Positions 27,116-40,572 of a DNA stretch of 64,000 nucleotides are shown piece by piece (the first letter of the stretch is position 1; the number at the start of each line of letters is the position of its first letter). The stretch comes from Tillus elongatus (Eukaryota > Arthropoda > Insecta > Coleoptera > Cleridae). The position numbers and the translations under genes are program-made. The notes under the pieces were generated by a model, which worked only from the letters and a program-made list of their open reading frames with translations, did no database searches and had not been told where the DNA came from. The stretch covers positions 171,561,943 to 171,625,942 of the forward strand of contig OZ023265.1 in the NCBI GenBank assembly GCA_964006375.1, in the 5' to 3' direction.

Positions 27116-27767
27116 TTGTTTAAATTTCTGCTACATTATTATGCTATAGCATAATGTATCTTCTATGCTGCGCTAAAACTGTGTTTGAGGCCGTTAATAA
27201 AGCTAGAAATATAGTGTATTTTAATAATCGATTGAATCGCCCAGTTAAATAAAAATCAATTGGCAAATTTTTAATTTCATGTCGTCTTGTCATTTTCCAT
27301 AACTGCGGCCGAGATTTCACGATTGTTGGTTTGGATAGTATGTTTTCTGCCTGGCATATATTTAGTTTGGTTACCGTTACTGTATGGTTTATACCTGTTG
27401 TATGAATTAATCTACGCGTGGCAGTTAACTACTCTGTCAGGCATTTGACTTTAACCACTAAGTCGGTTCAACGCATGTCTTTGGGATTTTATTTTTAATT
27501 TGGAAAAAACTCTAAATATTGTGGACCAAATTACTTAAAATTCAGAACATATGTTTATCTGCATTATTTTTAGCCACATGTAAAGTCTGATTCCAGTTAC
27601 TCTGATAGTTACGTAAATATAGCGTTTTCAAAAAGTTTTCCCCGATTTTCCACCGGAAAAACTTAAGCATTACAGGTTGATTAACGAACTCGACCTCGGT
27701 TTTTGCCCAAACAAAATTTTTGCCAAGTTTGATTGAAATCAGTTTAGTTTTTTTTTGAGTTATCACT

Positions 27768-27862
<95 letters not shown>

Positions 27863-27990
27863 ATATAAAAATTTTAACGGACCTTGGTTTTGGGTTTTAC
27901 CCAAATTCGCGCTCATCGGAAGAATTTTTTTCAAAAGCTTTTCATCGTGACCTCTCTATTAGCGAATTTTTTTAAATGAAAATTCGCTAA
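27116..27990 (+). mobile_element. (TA)n-family element, subfamily 2
   Basis: The body (27116-27770) is shared with 51292-51830 and 63390-64000 (both read on the other strand). It includes GTATGTTTTCTGCCTGG. The TA tract is 27769-27859. Its signature block differs from subfamily 1 (ACCTTGGTTTTGGGTTTTAC). The terminal hairpin at about 27959-27988 pairs TTAGCGAATTTTTTT with AAAATTCGCTAA. Confidence 0.8.
27769..27859. repeat. (TA)n tract
   Basis: Pure TA run within the subfamily 2 element. Confidence 0.95.
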
Positions 27991-28878
27991 TAACTAAAAT
28001 GTGTTGGCTCAAACGTGAAGAAAAACTTTTCTTTTGTATGGGATCTGATTGGCAGTGTTAATCTGTTGAAGATAACTTTCATAAACGACTCATTTATTGT
28101 TTCGATCGAATAAATATCGAAGTTCTTTTTTTAACCGATGTTGTTATGCTTCAGAACTTTGCAGCTGCGAACCTGAAACTAGTTTTAGAAAGTCTGATAA
28201 TGCCGCAATTTTATTTTATTCTTTTACTTGTATGATTATGCAAAAGGAATAAGTAACTGATGAAATTTTTTGTTTAGTACCAAAGCTGTTTCAATTTTCA
28301 GGTAAATTTTGACAAAAAGTTAGTTAGCTTTAGCTAATTCGGCTTGGTTCATACGTACTTGTACGTACCATTAGATTTGTTGGTAACGTCACGTTGCAAG
28401 CTTATGTGTGCTTCAAATTACAGATATAAGCGGCATCCAGATCGACATTCCTCTTCTCCCATCTTCCACAACTCCATTTCAGCTTTACTGTGTGTGACGT
28501 ATTAAGATTTAACCAACCGTATTTAATTGGACATTACATCAACTAATTAAATCGTTATTGCGTTATACGGAAACGTATTTCTTATATCTCAGCTGAGACC
28601 CCGACTTCAGGCGGGCACTGGATACATCTTGTTATCGCTGCTTAAATTTAAAGTTTTTGTTTCTCGAAAATGTTATCTGTAAATTGGTTTTCCTAAAAAT
28701 GCTAATGCAACCTTTCGTAATTCCATGTTTAAATGGGTACAAGGTATCTTGAGCTGCATCTTATAAAATTATTTTGATAATCACAGGCTGGGCCATAAGT
28801 CGTTGGTGATACATACATTTTTTTTGAACATTGCATTTTTGCATTTCCATCGAAATATGATGCATGTTTGTAAGAAAA
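27991..28878. other. No recognisable gene
   Basis: AT-rich. Text at 28735-28860 is related to repeat sequence near 13210-13340 and 35280-35530 (ATGGGCCAGCCTGTGATT on the other strand). Confidence 0.4.
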
Positions 28879-31018
<2,140 letters not shown>

Positions 31019-31104
31019 CATGTGGTCCCATATAAATTTGATCAAGATCTGACCAGTAGCTTTTGAGTTATCCCCAGTGAAGTCGGTTTTCTAGTTTTTA
31101 GAGG

Positions 31105-31757
<653 letters not shown>

Positions 31758-32835
31758 AGTTTTTACTTTTGTGGAATAATAAGGTTCTGACATCTCTTCA
31801 AATTGTTTCTAACTTTAAAAATCATTTTTGAGAGAAGGTTTCTACTTAGTTTTACTTCCACATCGTCAATACGTGTGGAAGTATGGCAAAAATTCCAACC
31901 ATTTTTTTTCCGCTTAAACGGAAAAAATATCAGAACATATAGAAAACATGATTTGGGAAAGAATTTTTTTTGTCTTTCGGCCTGTCTGTTGCCAGTTATC
32001 AACCGACAAACGAACAGTTCGGATTTTTTTTGGGTAAAATCATGCTATGGAGTAGGGAATGGATGGGGGCTGATTTGGTGAAAATTTATATTTGTTCGTT
32101 AAAACTCGAGTAAATAAAACGTTTTAGGGTTTGTTTGTTAGAAACCTTTCAATATAATCAAACATTTGGTATTCTGTGCTGAAATTAAATTAGTGGTTGA
32201 ATTTGGGGGTGGATTATCGGTAACAGAAATTTCGATTTTTTTTTTGCTAAAACGGCGTAAAAATATATAGAAAATTTAATTCTGGATCGAATTTTTTTTG
32301 TCTGTCGGCTTGTACGTCTGTCTGTTAGTAGGCGCAATAACTTTCGAACGAATTGAGATATCATATTCAAATTTAGTATCCCGTTAGCACCTGACAAAGG
32401 AATGGTTCGAATTGTTTTTGTGTAAGATGTGTCGGGGGGTGGGGGATATGTGACGGGTAATTTGATGAAAATTTACATTTTTTTCGTTAAAACTTGAGTA
32501 ATATAACGTTTCAGAAGTTTATGGGTACAGTAATAAGAGTATTTTCTTTCTGGTCAAGTCATGAACCTTAAATTCATCGTATGAGAATGTCTTTTTGAGG
32601 AGAGTAGATTATCACAGCTATGTGGAACGTATGATTCAATTTGCAGCACTATTTCGTTTTGTCTCTATTGCATTAATTACTTTGTCTTTATAATCCTTTT
32701 TGTTTAAAATCACAACCTCATTACCCTTGTTTGCATTAAAACTTTTTTTTTTCACAGTTGTTTAATTATTTTTATTTGATTGACGTTTTTGTTATTAATG
32801 TGCGTATTTTCTTTTAAGTTTTTGATATTTTATCT
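31758..32835. repeat. Diverged tandem duplication (~320 bp), no gene
   Basis: 31900-32120 and 32235-32520 share the order: T-rich run, ATATAGAAAA, ATTTTTTTTGTCTKTCGGC, GTTCGRATT, TGGTGAAAATTTA-like text, TTCGTTAAAACT and GAGTAA. No coding signal. Confidence 0.6.
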
Positions 32836-33115
32836 TTATATGGAGCCTCGGTGGTCCAGGGGTAAGAACGCGTGCCTCTGAACCGAAGAGTACTGGGTTC
32901 GATTCTCAGGGAACAGGTTGAATGTCTGCACTTTCCGTCCTTCGGAGGGGGAGTAAAGCCATCGGTCCCGTGTTCATGCCATGTTGGACACGTTAAAGAT
33001 CCATACCCTCCTTATAGAAAGACAACGGTTCGGTAAAATTTACATGATAGCAAGGTGAAACTGCTACCTGGCGTTGGTGATTGGCCATGTCGCCATAATA
33101 CTAATTATTATGTTC
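32836..33115 (+). mobile_element. tRNA-derived SINE, plus strand
   Basis: GGAGCCTCGGTGGTCCAGGG begins the tRNA-like head. Box A TGGTCCAGGGG (32852-32862) and box B GTTCGATTC (32897-32905) match the polymerase III consensus. The body has CCTTCGGAGGGGGAGTAAAG and a CGTTAAAGATCC phrase. This is the best-preserved of the three copies. Confidence 0.85.
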
Positions 33116-33205
33116 TATCGTTTAACTAAGTGAAGATTGGAACCTGTGATGAGCACTGATAAGCACACTTGGAGAACCCAAATCACCACAACACATTTAA
33201 AAAAA

Positions 33206-33260
33206 CCTGACGATCGTTTCACTAACCAAGCGTTAGTAAAAGTTAGCGTCATCAGAGGAT
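33206..33260 (-). ncRNA. Hammerhead-like ribozyme motif
   Basis: Minus strand: CCT, CTGATGAC, GCTAAC, an enlarged loop with an extra CTAACGC insertion, GTTAGT, GAAAC, GATC, GTC, AGG. All core positions are present. Confidence 0.6.
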
Positions 33261-33280
33261 GGATAATTATGAATTTTCAT

Positions 33281-33321
33281 TGTCTGATGACGCTAACTTG
33301 GTTAGTGAAACGATGGTCAGG
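33281..33321 (+). ncRNA. Hammerhead-like ribozyme motif
   Basis: CTGATGAC, GCTAACTTGGTTAGT, GAAAC, GATG (loop changed from GATC), GTC, AGG. The 5' strand of stem I has changed (TTGT in place of ATCCT). Confidence 0.55.
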
Positions 33322-33355
33322 TCTTTTTTAATGTGTTGTGCGTTCTCCAAGTGTG

Positions 33356-33968
33356 CTTTTCTATTGTTTAAAATGCACATGAATTTGTAACTCTTATAAA
33401 ACCGCAAACGAATTTGATAATGAACGAATTTTGTGAGACGCTATCTTGTGTGGTGGAAGCATTGCACATCAGAGAAGAAAAACATTGTAATATCGCACTA
33501 AACGGACGCTATTAAACCAAAAGACAGTTGTCCTTAGAGAAATAATGTCAGCATCTATTATCTTATTCAAAGGATATCTCTGCTTTATACGCAAAAACAC
33601 TAGCTATCTCCCGAAAATTTGAATATCAAAATCAATTTTATTCCCGCCGCATATTCGGTATAAATCCCTTACTGAAGTACCCTAATACGCCATCTGAAAA
33701 ATCCCCCATCCCAGATAGATGTCTGCAGAAGCTCGGAAAACCTCATCACAGCTCATATCTCACATACTAAAATTCAGAGATGCGTCCTGGATTTCGTAGA
33801 TTATAATTTCGTTTAAAAACTGCATGCATTCGCATTCATTTCGCTTTAAGGTAAAACGTTATAGGATACCTGACATTTTTTAGATGGTTCACAATTGTAA
33901 TAATGATCATACCAATAAGAATAGTAATAATATAATAATAATAACGTCTTTATCGAACTATAATAAAA
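33356..33968. other. No recognisable gene
   Basis: Ordinary AT-rich sequence with a short AAT-rich run near 33896-33945. Confidence 0.35.
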
Positions 33969-34285
33969 TTCGGGACGCAGCAAGTGTGTTATGGTAACGA
34001 ATGTTCATTAAATGTTTCAAATTTGAATAACTCAATTTGAGATAAACCTAGAAAGCTGAATATAGGAGGGTCTTTACCAGGTCAACGTACCTATCAAATT
34101 TCATCAAAATAACTTCGTTATTTTTTGAGCTACCTACAAATAGTTTTTTCATAAAAATCAATTTTTTTAATAAGAAAAACTGGCCCGATTGGGCTGGCTA
34201 ACGAACTCATCCCCAGTGCTAACAAAATGAAGATATCTGCCAAGTTTCATGCAAATGAGTTGAGTACTTTGTGTGTTATCGCTCG
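33969..34285 (+). mobile_element. (TA)n-family element, 5' half
   Basis: Starts TTCGGGACGCAGCAAGTG and proceeds through family body text (GAAAAACTGGCCCGATTGGG) to TATCGCTCGGA, the position where other copies enter the TA tract. It ends there, next to a mariner relic. Confidence 0.7.
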
Positions 34286-34895
34286 GAAGTGCAGAGGGGT
34301 CATGCAATTTTTCGTCAAAATTCGGCGCACATACAGAACTGTGTGAACCGGAGCGTTATCGCGGTGGAAAACCCAGTCGTCCCACTGCTACAAATCAGGC
34401 CTCTTCCGCCGTAAACCGTGGCGAAATATTTCTAAAACTTCCAGGTAGGAACTGGTGGAACATACTCTGAATACCCTAACATAGAAAAAACAGATCAGCA
34501 TTGTTTTGACTTTTGATTTTACTTGAGTGCTTTTGGGGCGACGCGAACTTGGAGCTGTCCACTGGGTTGATTTTGGCTTCGTTTCAGGGTCGTAACCTTA
34601 GCACTTAGCTCACCTGTGATGACATTGAAAAAAATAGTGTGAATCATTTCGGAACTCTTCTTTCAAAACGCAACATGGTTCTATGCTATTTTGTTTGCTC
34701 TTTTTGGTTTTTCGTTTGTGTTCTTGTTGAGCAGCCTTTTTACCCCCAAATCTTCTGTTAAAATTCGCTGAACTGAACTCCCCATGTCACTGCAGACAGT
34801 TCCACAACTCCGTCTAAAGTCCGTCGTCGACCTTCCGGGATGGTTTCGCGATTTTTTCAACATTTTCATCTGTTCGAGCCGTGGAATTTCGCTAC
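34275..34895 (-). pseudogene. Mariner transposase relic
   Basis: On the minus strand from right to left: an HTH region ending SVQRILTEDLGVKR (about 34744-34810), then GYDPETK with QW and PSSRRPKS, then KSKVKTML. The segment LEVLEIFRHGLRRKRPDL follows, then a stop, then WVFHRDNAPVHTVLYVRRIL with the second catalytic Asp (HRDNAP). The third Asp region is missing at the left edge. Frameshifts lie near the first catalytic site. Known of the family: D,D34D transposases that insert at TA. Confidence 0.85.
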
Positions 34896-34959
34896 CATAA
34901 CGCATTTGCTTCGTTTGCACCTTTTTTCCAAATATATGCGTGACAGTAATTATAAAAAG

Positions 34960-35262
34960 TCTGGACGCAGCAAGTGCGTTATGGTAGTGAATTTTCTTTA
35001 AAATATCTTTAATAGCAAATATGTGTGTTAAAAAAAAATCAGGCATCTAATTTGGTTATCATTATAACCTATATAGTAGAAATAATATGCCATTTTCATC
35101 AAAATAACTTTATTGTTTAAAAATGTACAAAAATTTCCGAAAGTAAATTTAAAGTGTTCCCGAAAAACTGGTTTTTTTGGTCAACGTTATAGGTTAATAG
35201 CAAATTTGAAGCATTTAATGAAAATTCGCTACCATAGCGCACTTGCTGCGTCCCGAATTTAT
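34960..35262. mobile_element. Short element with inverted (TA)n-family termini
   Basis: Starts GTCTGGACGCAGCAAGTGCG and ends GCGCACTTGCTGCGTCCCGA, with TATGGTAGTGAATTTTC and its complement inside. About 300 bp, non-coding. Related in the middle to 12770-12860 and 19230-19340. Confidence 0.78.
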
Positions 35263-35450
35263 TTTCTTACAAACATGCATTATATTTCGATGGAAAATGC
35301 AAAAATGCAATAACATAAGGCATGTTCCATTAAAAAAAAATCGCTACCATAACGCACTTGCTGCGTCCCGAATTTCTTTTCTTACAAACGTGCATTATAT
35401 TTCGATGGAAAATGCAAAAATGCAGTAACCTTAGGCGCGTTTCGATTAAA
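35227..35450. repeat. Two tandem ~114-bp units
   Basis: TCGCTACCAT starts units at 35227 and 35341. Each holds CGCACTTGCTGCGTCCCGAA and a GATGGAAAATGCAAAAATGC stretch. Confidence 0.85.
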
Positions 35451-36174
35451 AAAAAAGAAATAATTTGTATCACCAACGACTTATGGGCCAGCCTGTGATT
35501 GTAGAAATATTTTTTGAAGATGTAGCTCAAGACACCCGATAATTAATGTATATGATTTTTTTCGTATCTTGTATAATAACGGATATATTGAGCTTTATTG
35601 ATTTTTTACGAAAATTCGGCAAAAATTATGTACCATTAAATGATAAACTCTATAGCTAAGGCTACTGCCAAAGCATCAGAGAAAGGGTCTACTTGAAATG
35701 AATTTTCTGGAAATATTTTAATAAAATGAAGGGCAGTAACGGTTGAAGCTAAGATTTCAGGCTTTGTAAAACATTCTTCTTGAGACATTTTCTTTCCAAA
35801 GCTCGTATTAGTTTCAGGTTCTTTGTCTAAATGTTGCCAATTTTGACGTTTTAAATCGCGACTTTGACATTTCGAGGAAAACCCCAATTTATTTTTCTTT
35901 AAATGCCTATAACTTTTTTGTTTTTTAACCTACAGAGTTAAATTTTGGAGGTAATGTACCTGTAATGATATAAACTCGCGTACCAAATTTAGTTGGCCCT
36001 ACTTTGTTATTTCCGGAGACATAATTTTTTTTCGAAAGAAAACACAAAATTTTCCGGGAAAACCTGTGTCGATTTTCCTAACCAACTTGTCTAAGCCACT
36101 TACAAACGGAAGGGATATGCCAAATTCACTCAAAATCAAAATCGGTTTATTATTTTTTGAGTTATCGGCGTGTT

Positions 36175-36177
<3 letters not shown>

Positions 36178-36267
<90 letters not shown>
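36178..36267. repeat. (TA)n tract, left part
   Basis: Pure TA run up to the inserted LTR-like segment. Confidence 0.95.
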
Positions 36268-36270
<3 letters not shown>

Positions 36271-36977
36271 AGCGGCTGATTCGCTACGTTCTCCGATAGC
36301 TCTAAATATTTATGTGTAATTGAACGGTTGCATGTACATCAGGGGGTTACATGGTAAAGAAAACATTACCGCGGATTAATTAAATAAATTTATTGAACAA
36401 TGGGGAAAGTTACACCGACAATAATTTACAGAAGGGTTGTAGTATAACCAAAATACCTTGCCTTGCCGGGGACGTCGTCGTGGATCAGCTCACTGGGTGT
36501 TTCGGGAACCTCACTTCTTCACACACGTGAAGAACTTGTTGCACTGATGGAAACTAAGGAGCAGCCTCATGCTCTGGAATCTGCAGTTTGTCGCACTTAA
36601 ATGAGAACGTAACTCGCGTTCGCCATGTGGTCCACGTTGGTTCCAAACACCTATTGGAAGGTCACGTGGCTGCGACGGGCCTGTCTGCCCACGGGACAAC
36701 GAAGAAGTTCAACTGCGAGTGAACTGCACTCTCGAACGATCGTTGATCAAATAGGGTAGTTGCAGTGTTTTTCACTCCCAAGTCTCGGGATACTTCGGGG
36801 TCGAGAAGGGGTAGACCGCCTATCCAACCAATCCGACGCCGTCCGAAAACGTATCTCTTCAGGCTGCCATCTTCATGTTGACCATCATTGCGGGATGTGC
36901 CCAGTGTTACTAACTGTGTTTTTGGATCCATAGTCGGCACGTGCGTGTGGCAAAAAAGGTGTCGAAAATGACGACGG

Positions 36978-36979
<2 letters not shown>
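36268..36979. mobile_element. Probable solo LTR inserted in a (TA)n tract
   Basis: The segment starts TGTAGCGGCTGATTCGCTAC and ends CGACGGAACA, the TG...CA ends of LTRs, with TA repeat on both sides. A target duplication would be hidden in the TA run. It is clearly richer in G+C than its surroundings. Orientation is undecided because the reverse complement also begins TGTT and ends ACA. A minus-strand frame (36662-36982) reads about 100 codons with no recognised domain. An alternative is a captured host fragment. Confidence 0.5.

Positions 36980-37057
<78 letters not shown>
36980..37057. repeat. (TA)n tract, right part
   Basis: Continuation of the same TA tract beyond the insert. Confidence 0.95.
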
Positions 37058-37061
<4 letters not shown>

Positions 37062-37183
37062 GAAACTGACCTCGGATATGTGTTCTAGGGGGCCTAATTA
37101 GCGCTCATTTGAAGAATTTTTTTCAAAATTCAAAGGTCGGGATCTCAAGAGTGAATTTTTTGTAGGAATATTCACTAAAAGCC

Positions 37184-37723
37184 ATATATTTGATGAGCGT
37201 GACTTACAAAAGGCGATTCGATAGATTTTTTATGCAAATTCAGCTAAAAAGTGCATAACTCGTGTGTTTGTCACAAGATAATGTATTTCTTATAAATACA
37301 GATCGATTTTTAGTTTGACGCAGGTTTAAATCATATTTTCCGTCACGAACAGAAACAGTTATCTGGGATTACATTGTCGCTGGTCATACGCCACATACCG
37401 CAAAGCACAGCTTATTCAAGGAAAGTTAAAACAGCAGAATCCTCGTGTGCAAAATGCATTGAGTTCTGTACATGAAACCACACAATTGCTCCATGATATA
37501 TAGTTTCACTAGTCCATGCACAATACCTATTGTATTCTGTGTTCACTTTATTATTAAAATATATTATATTCGTCTCGTTCAGATGTAAGAAGCGGAAACG
37601 ATGGTCGAGCAGACCATGAAACGAAGGATTATACAGGTGAATAATTGGTATCAGGTTGTGACAGAATGGATAACGATTTTTTCGAAGCGGGAATTTCAAA
37701 CTGGGTTCATAACGCGAGAAGGT
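37184..37723. other. No recognisable gene
   Basis: A 95-codon minus-strand frame at 37412-37699 (rich in His, Phe and Asn) shows no domain that I know. I leave it uncalled. Confidence 0.3.
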
Positions 37724-37746
37724 TTAACCCTTAACTGGTGACGTGC

Positions 37747-37977
37747 TGTTTTTAATACCGTAACTGGTGACGTGGGGTCTTTGAGTACCCCAAACAAATT
37801 TGACATTAAAAAAAAAATCAGATTTTTTTGAATTTTGTAAGACTCATTTTCTTTATTCTTCTATTTTTAACCACATTATAAGAATTAGGTAATTTTTGAC
37901 AAAGAATATTACCAGTTTTACGATAAATGTGGCACACTAGCAGAAAATATAGCTGTTTTGTAATAGGTTCCTTTTTA
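37747..37977. repeat. ~230-bp direct repeat, left copy
   Basis: From GTTTTTAATACCGTAACTGG to CTTTTTA, matching 40112-40340 with roughly a dozen differences. The two copies exactly bracket the (TA)n-family element inside the piggyBac. Confidence 0.88.
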
Positions 37978-38104
37978 GTGAATTTTCTTTAAAAAATTCA
38001 CTAATGAGGAGATCTCGACTTTCGAATTTTGAAAAAATTTCTTCAAATGAGCGCTAATTAGGACCCCCGGAACCCAAATCCGAGGTCAGTTTCAGACTTT
38101 ATAT

Positions 38105-38204
<100 letters not shown>

Positions 38205-38253
38205 GTGTCACACCTATAACTTAAAAAATAATGGACCGATTTTGATAAAACTT

Positions 38254-39410
38254 GGTGAGTACCTTCCTTTTGCAAGTGGCTTGGATAAGTTCGTTAGCCA
38301 GGACAATCCGCCGAGGTTTTCTCGGAAAATTTTGTGTTTTCTTTCGAAAAAAATCGAAAAAAATTTATATCTCCAAAATTAACAAAGTAAGGGCAACCAA
38401 ACACACGCGGGTTTATATCATTACAGGCAAGTTACCTACCAAAATTAAGCTCCGTAGGTTAAAGGACAAAAAAGTTACAGGCATTCAAAGAAAAATAAAT
38501 TTGGGTTTTCCTCAAAACGTCAAAATCGCGATTTTAAACGTCAAAATTGGTGAGTACCTTCCTTTCACAAGTGGCTCGGATAAGTTCGTTAGCCAGGAAA
38601 ATCCGCCGAGGTTTTCCCGGAAAATTTTGTGTTTTCTTTCGAAAAAAATTTATATCTCCAAAATTAACAAAGTAAGGGCAACCAAACACACGCGGGTTTA
38701 TATCATTACCGGCAAGTTACCTACCAAAATTAAGCTCCGTAGGTTAAAGGACAAAAAAGTTACAGGCATTCAAAGAAAAATAAATTTGGGTTTTCCTCAA
38801 AACGTCAAAATCGCGATTTTAAACGTCAAAATTGGTGAGTACCTTCCTTTCACAAGTGGCTCGGATAAGTTCGTTAGCCAGGAAAATCCGCTGAGGTTTT
38901 CCCGGAAAATTTTGTGTTTTCTTTCGAAAAAAATTTATATCTCCAAAATTAACAAAGTAAGGGCAACCAAATTTCAGACGCGGGTTTATATCATTACAGG
39001 CAAGTTACCTACCAAAATTTAGCTCCGTAGGTTAAAGGACAAAAAAGTTACAGGCATTCAAAGAAAAATAAATTTGGGTTTTCCTCAAAACGTCAAAATC
39101 GCGATTTTAAACGTCAAAATTGGTGAGTACCTTCCTTTCGCAAGTGGATTGGATAAGTTCGTTAGCCAGGAAAATGCGCCGAGGTTTTCCCGGAAAATTT
39201 TGTTTTCTTTCGAAAAAAATTTATATCTCCAAAATTAACAAAGTAAGGGCAACCAAATTTCATACGCGGGTTTATATCATTATGGGAAAGTTACCTACCA
39301 AAATTTAGCTCCGTAGGTTAAAGGACAAAAAAGTTACAGGCATTCAAAGAAAAATAAATGTAGCTTTTCCTCAAAACGTCAAAATCGCGATTTTAAACGT
39401 CAAAATTGGT
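38254..39410. repeat. Four tandem ~289-bp units
   Basis: GGTGAGTACCTTCCTTT begins units at 38254, 38549, 38834 and 39122. Each unit covers the family body from the ACCTTCC phrase to AAACGTCAAAATT. The open frame of 256 codons across the first units reflects stop-free repetition and not a recognised protein. Confidence 0.92.
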
Positions 39411-40111
39411 AATATTTAGGCAATGAACCTGAAACTAATATGAGCTATGGAAGGAAAATATCTCAAGAATAATGTTTTACAAAGCCTGAAGTCTTAGTTT
39501 CAATCGTCATTGTCCTGCATTTTACTAAAATATTCCCAGAAAATTCATTTCAAATAGACCCTTTCTCTGATGTTTTGGCTGTCGGTTTAGTTAAGTTGAT
39601 GCTTTCGCTGTAGGTTTAGTGAAGTTTATGGTTTAACGGTCTATAATTTGTAGCTAATTTTCGTAGAACAAATTCGTTACTGCATTTTAGCATTTTTTAT
39701 CGAAATATGATGCATGTTTATAAGACAAAATCTGGACACAGTAAGTGCGTTTTGGTAGCAAATTTTCATTAAATCCTCCAAATTTCAATAACTCATTTGC
39801 TATTAACGTAAGTTTTGTTGGTTAGGAAACCAACATTTAACTGTATTTTCGGAAAATTTTTGTATGAACGCAGCAGGGGCGTTTTGGTTCATTGGCAAGG
39901 AGACCAGTTTTCTCAGAAACATTTAAAGTTTATTTTCCGAAAAGTTTTGTACATTTTTAAATAATTATTTTGATAAAATATGATACACTGTTCCTACTAT
40001 ATAGCTTATACCGGTAACCAAATTGATGCCTGCTCGCATTAGAGCGATATATTTGTAATTAAAAACATTCTTATGAAAATTCACTTCCATAACGCACTTG
40101 CTGCGTCCAGA

Positions 40112-40340
40112 GTTTTTATACCGTAACTGGTGACGTGGGGTCTTTGAGAACACCAAACAAAATTGACATTAAAAAAAAAATCAAATTTTTTTGAATTTTG
40201 TAAGACTCATTTTCTTTATTGTTCTATTTTTAACCAATTTATAAAAATTAGGTAACTTTTGACAAAGAATATTACCAGTTTTACGATAAATGTGACACAC
40301 TAGCAGAAAATATAGCCGTTTTATAATAGTTTTCTTTTTA
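40112..40340. repeat. ~230-bp direct repeat, right copy
   Basis: Partner of 37747-37977. It continues into unique piggyBac 3' sequence (TTCAAATAAAAACTCG). Confidence 0.88.
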
Positions 40341-40572
40341 TTCAAATAAAAACTCGAAAAAACATTAATTCGTATAAAAAACTTAAAAAAAATTAAGACT
40401 AAAACTATATTCTTTCAAAATGTAAGTAAAAAAATAAAAAATAGGCTGTTAATGAAAAAAACCACAACATCTGAAAATCTTAATGACTGATGCAGTCTTT
40501 ACAAATCTTTTCTATGCAACTTGCACATATTACAATTTTACACAATTTACACGAGTATTAGTCTTTTTATCG

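Larger units (their letters stand above)
33130..33355. mobile_element. Inverted pair of PLE terminal repeats
   Basis: Left: the complement of the terminal repeat (GAAGATTGGAACCTGTGATG) with a minus-strand hammerhead-like motif (33206-33260). Right: a plus-strand motif (33281-33321) followed by GTCTTTTTTAATGTGTTGTG. The two meet head to head with no coding sequence between them. Confidence 0.7.
35636..37183 (+). mobile_element. (TA)n-family element interrupted in its TA tract
   Basis: The body 35636-36177 matches 13556-14237. The TA tract is split (36178-36267 and 36980-37057) by a 712-bp GC-richer segment. The signature block (TGACCTCGGATATGTGTTCT, 37069-37088) and the hairpin (about 37150-37180) follow. 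Without the insert the copy would be a normal, complete 3' half. Confidence 0.82.

Noticed and set aside
34273..34470. 65-codon plus-strand frame
   Set aside because: It is the shadow of the minus-strand mariner transposase motif.
36511..36982. Two minus-strand frames in the GC-rich insert
   Set aside because: Higher GC alone lengthens chance frames, and no domain was recognised. Kept only as a note under the LTR-like segment.
38252..39022. 256-codon frame on the plus strand
   Set aside because: It is the stop-free reading of a 289-bp tandem array inside a mobile element. No domain is recognisable.
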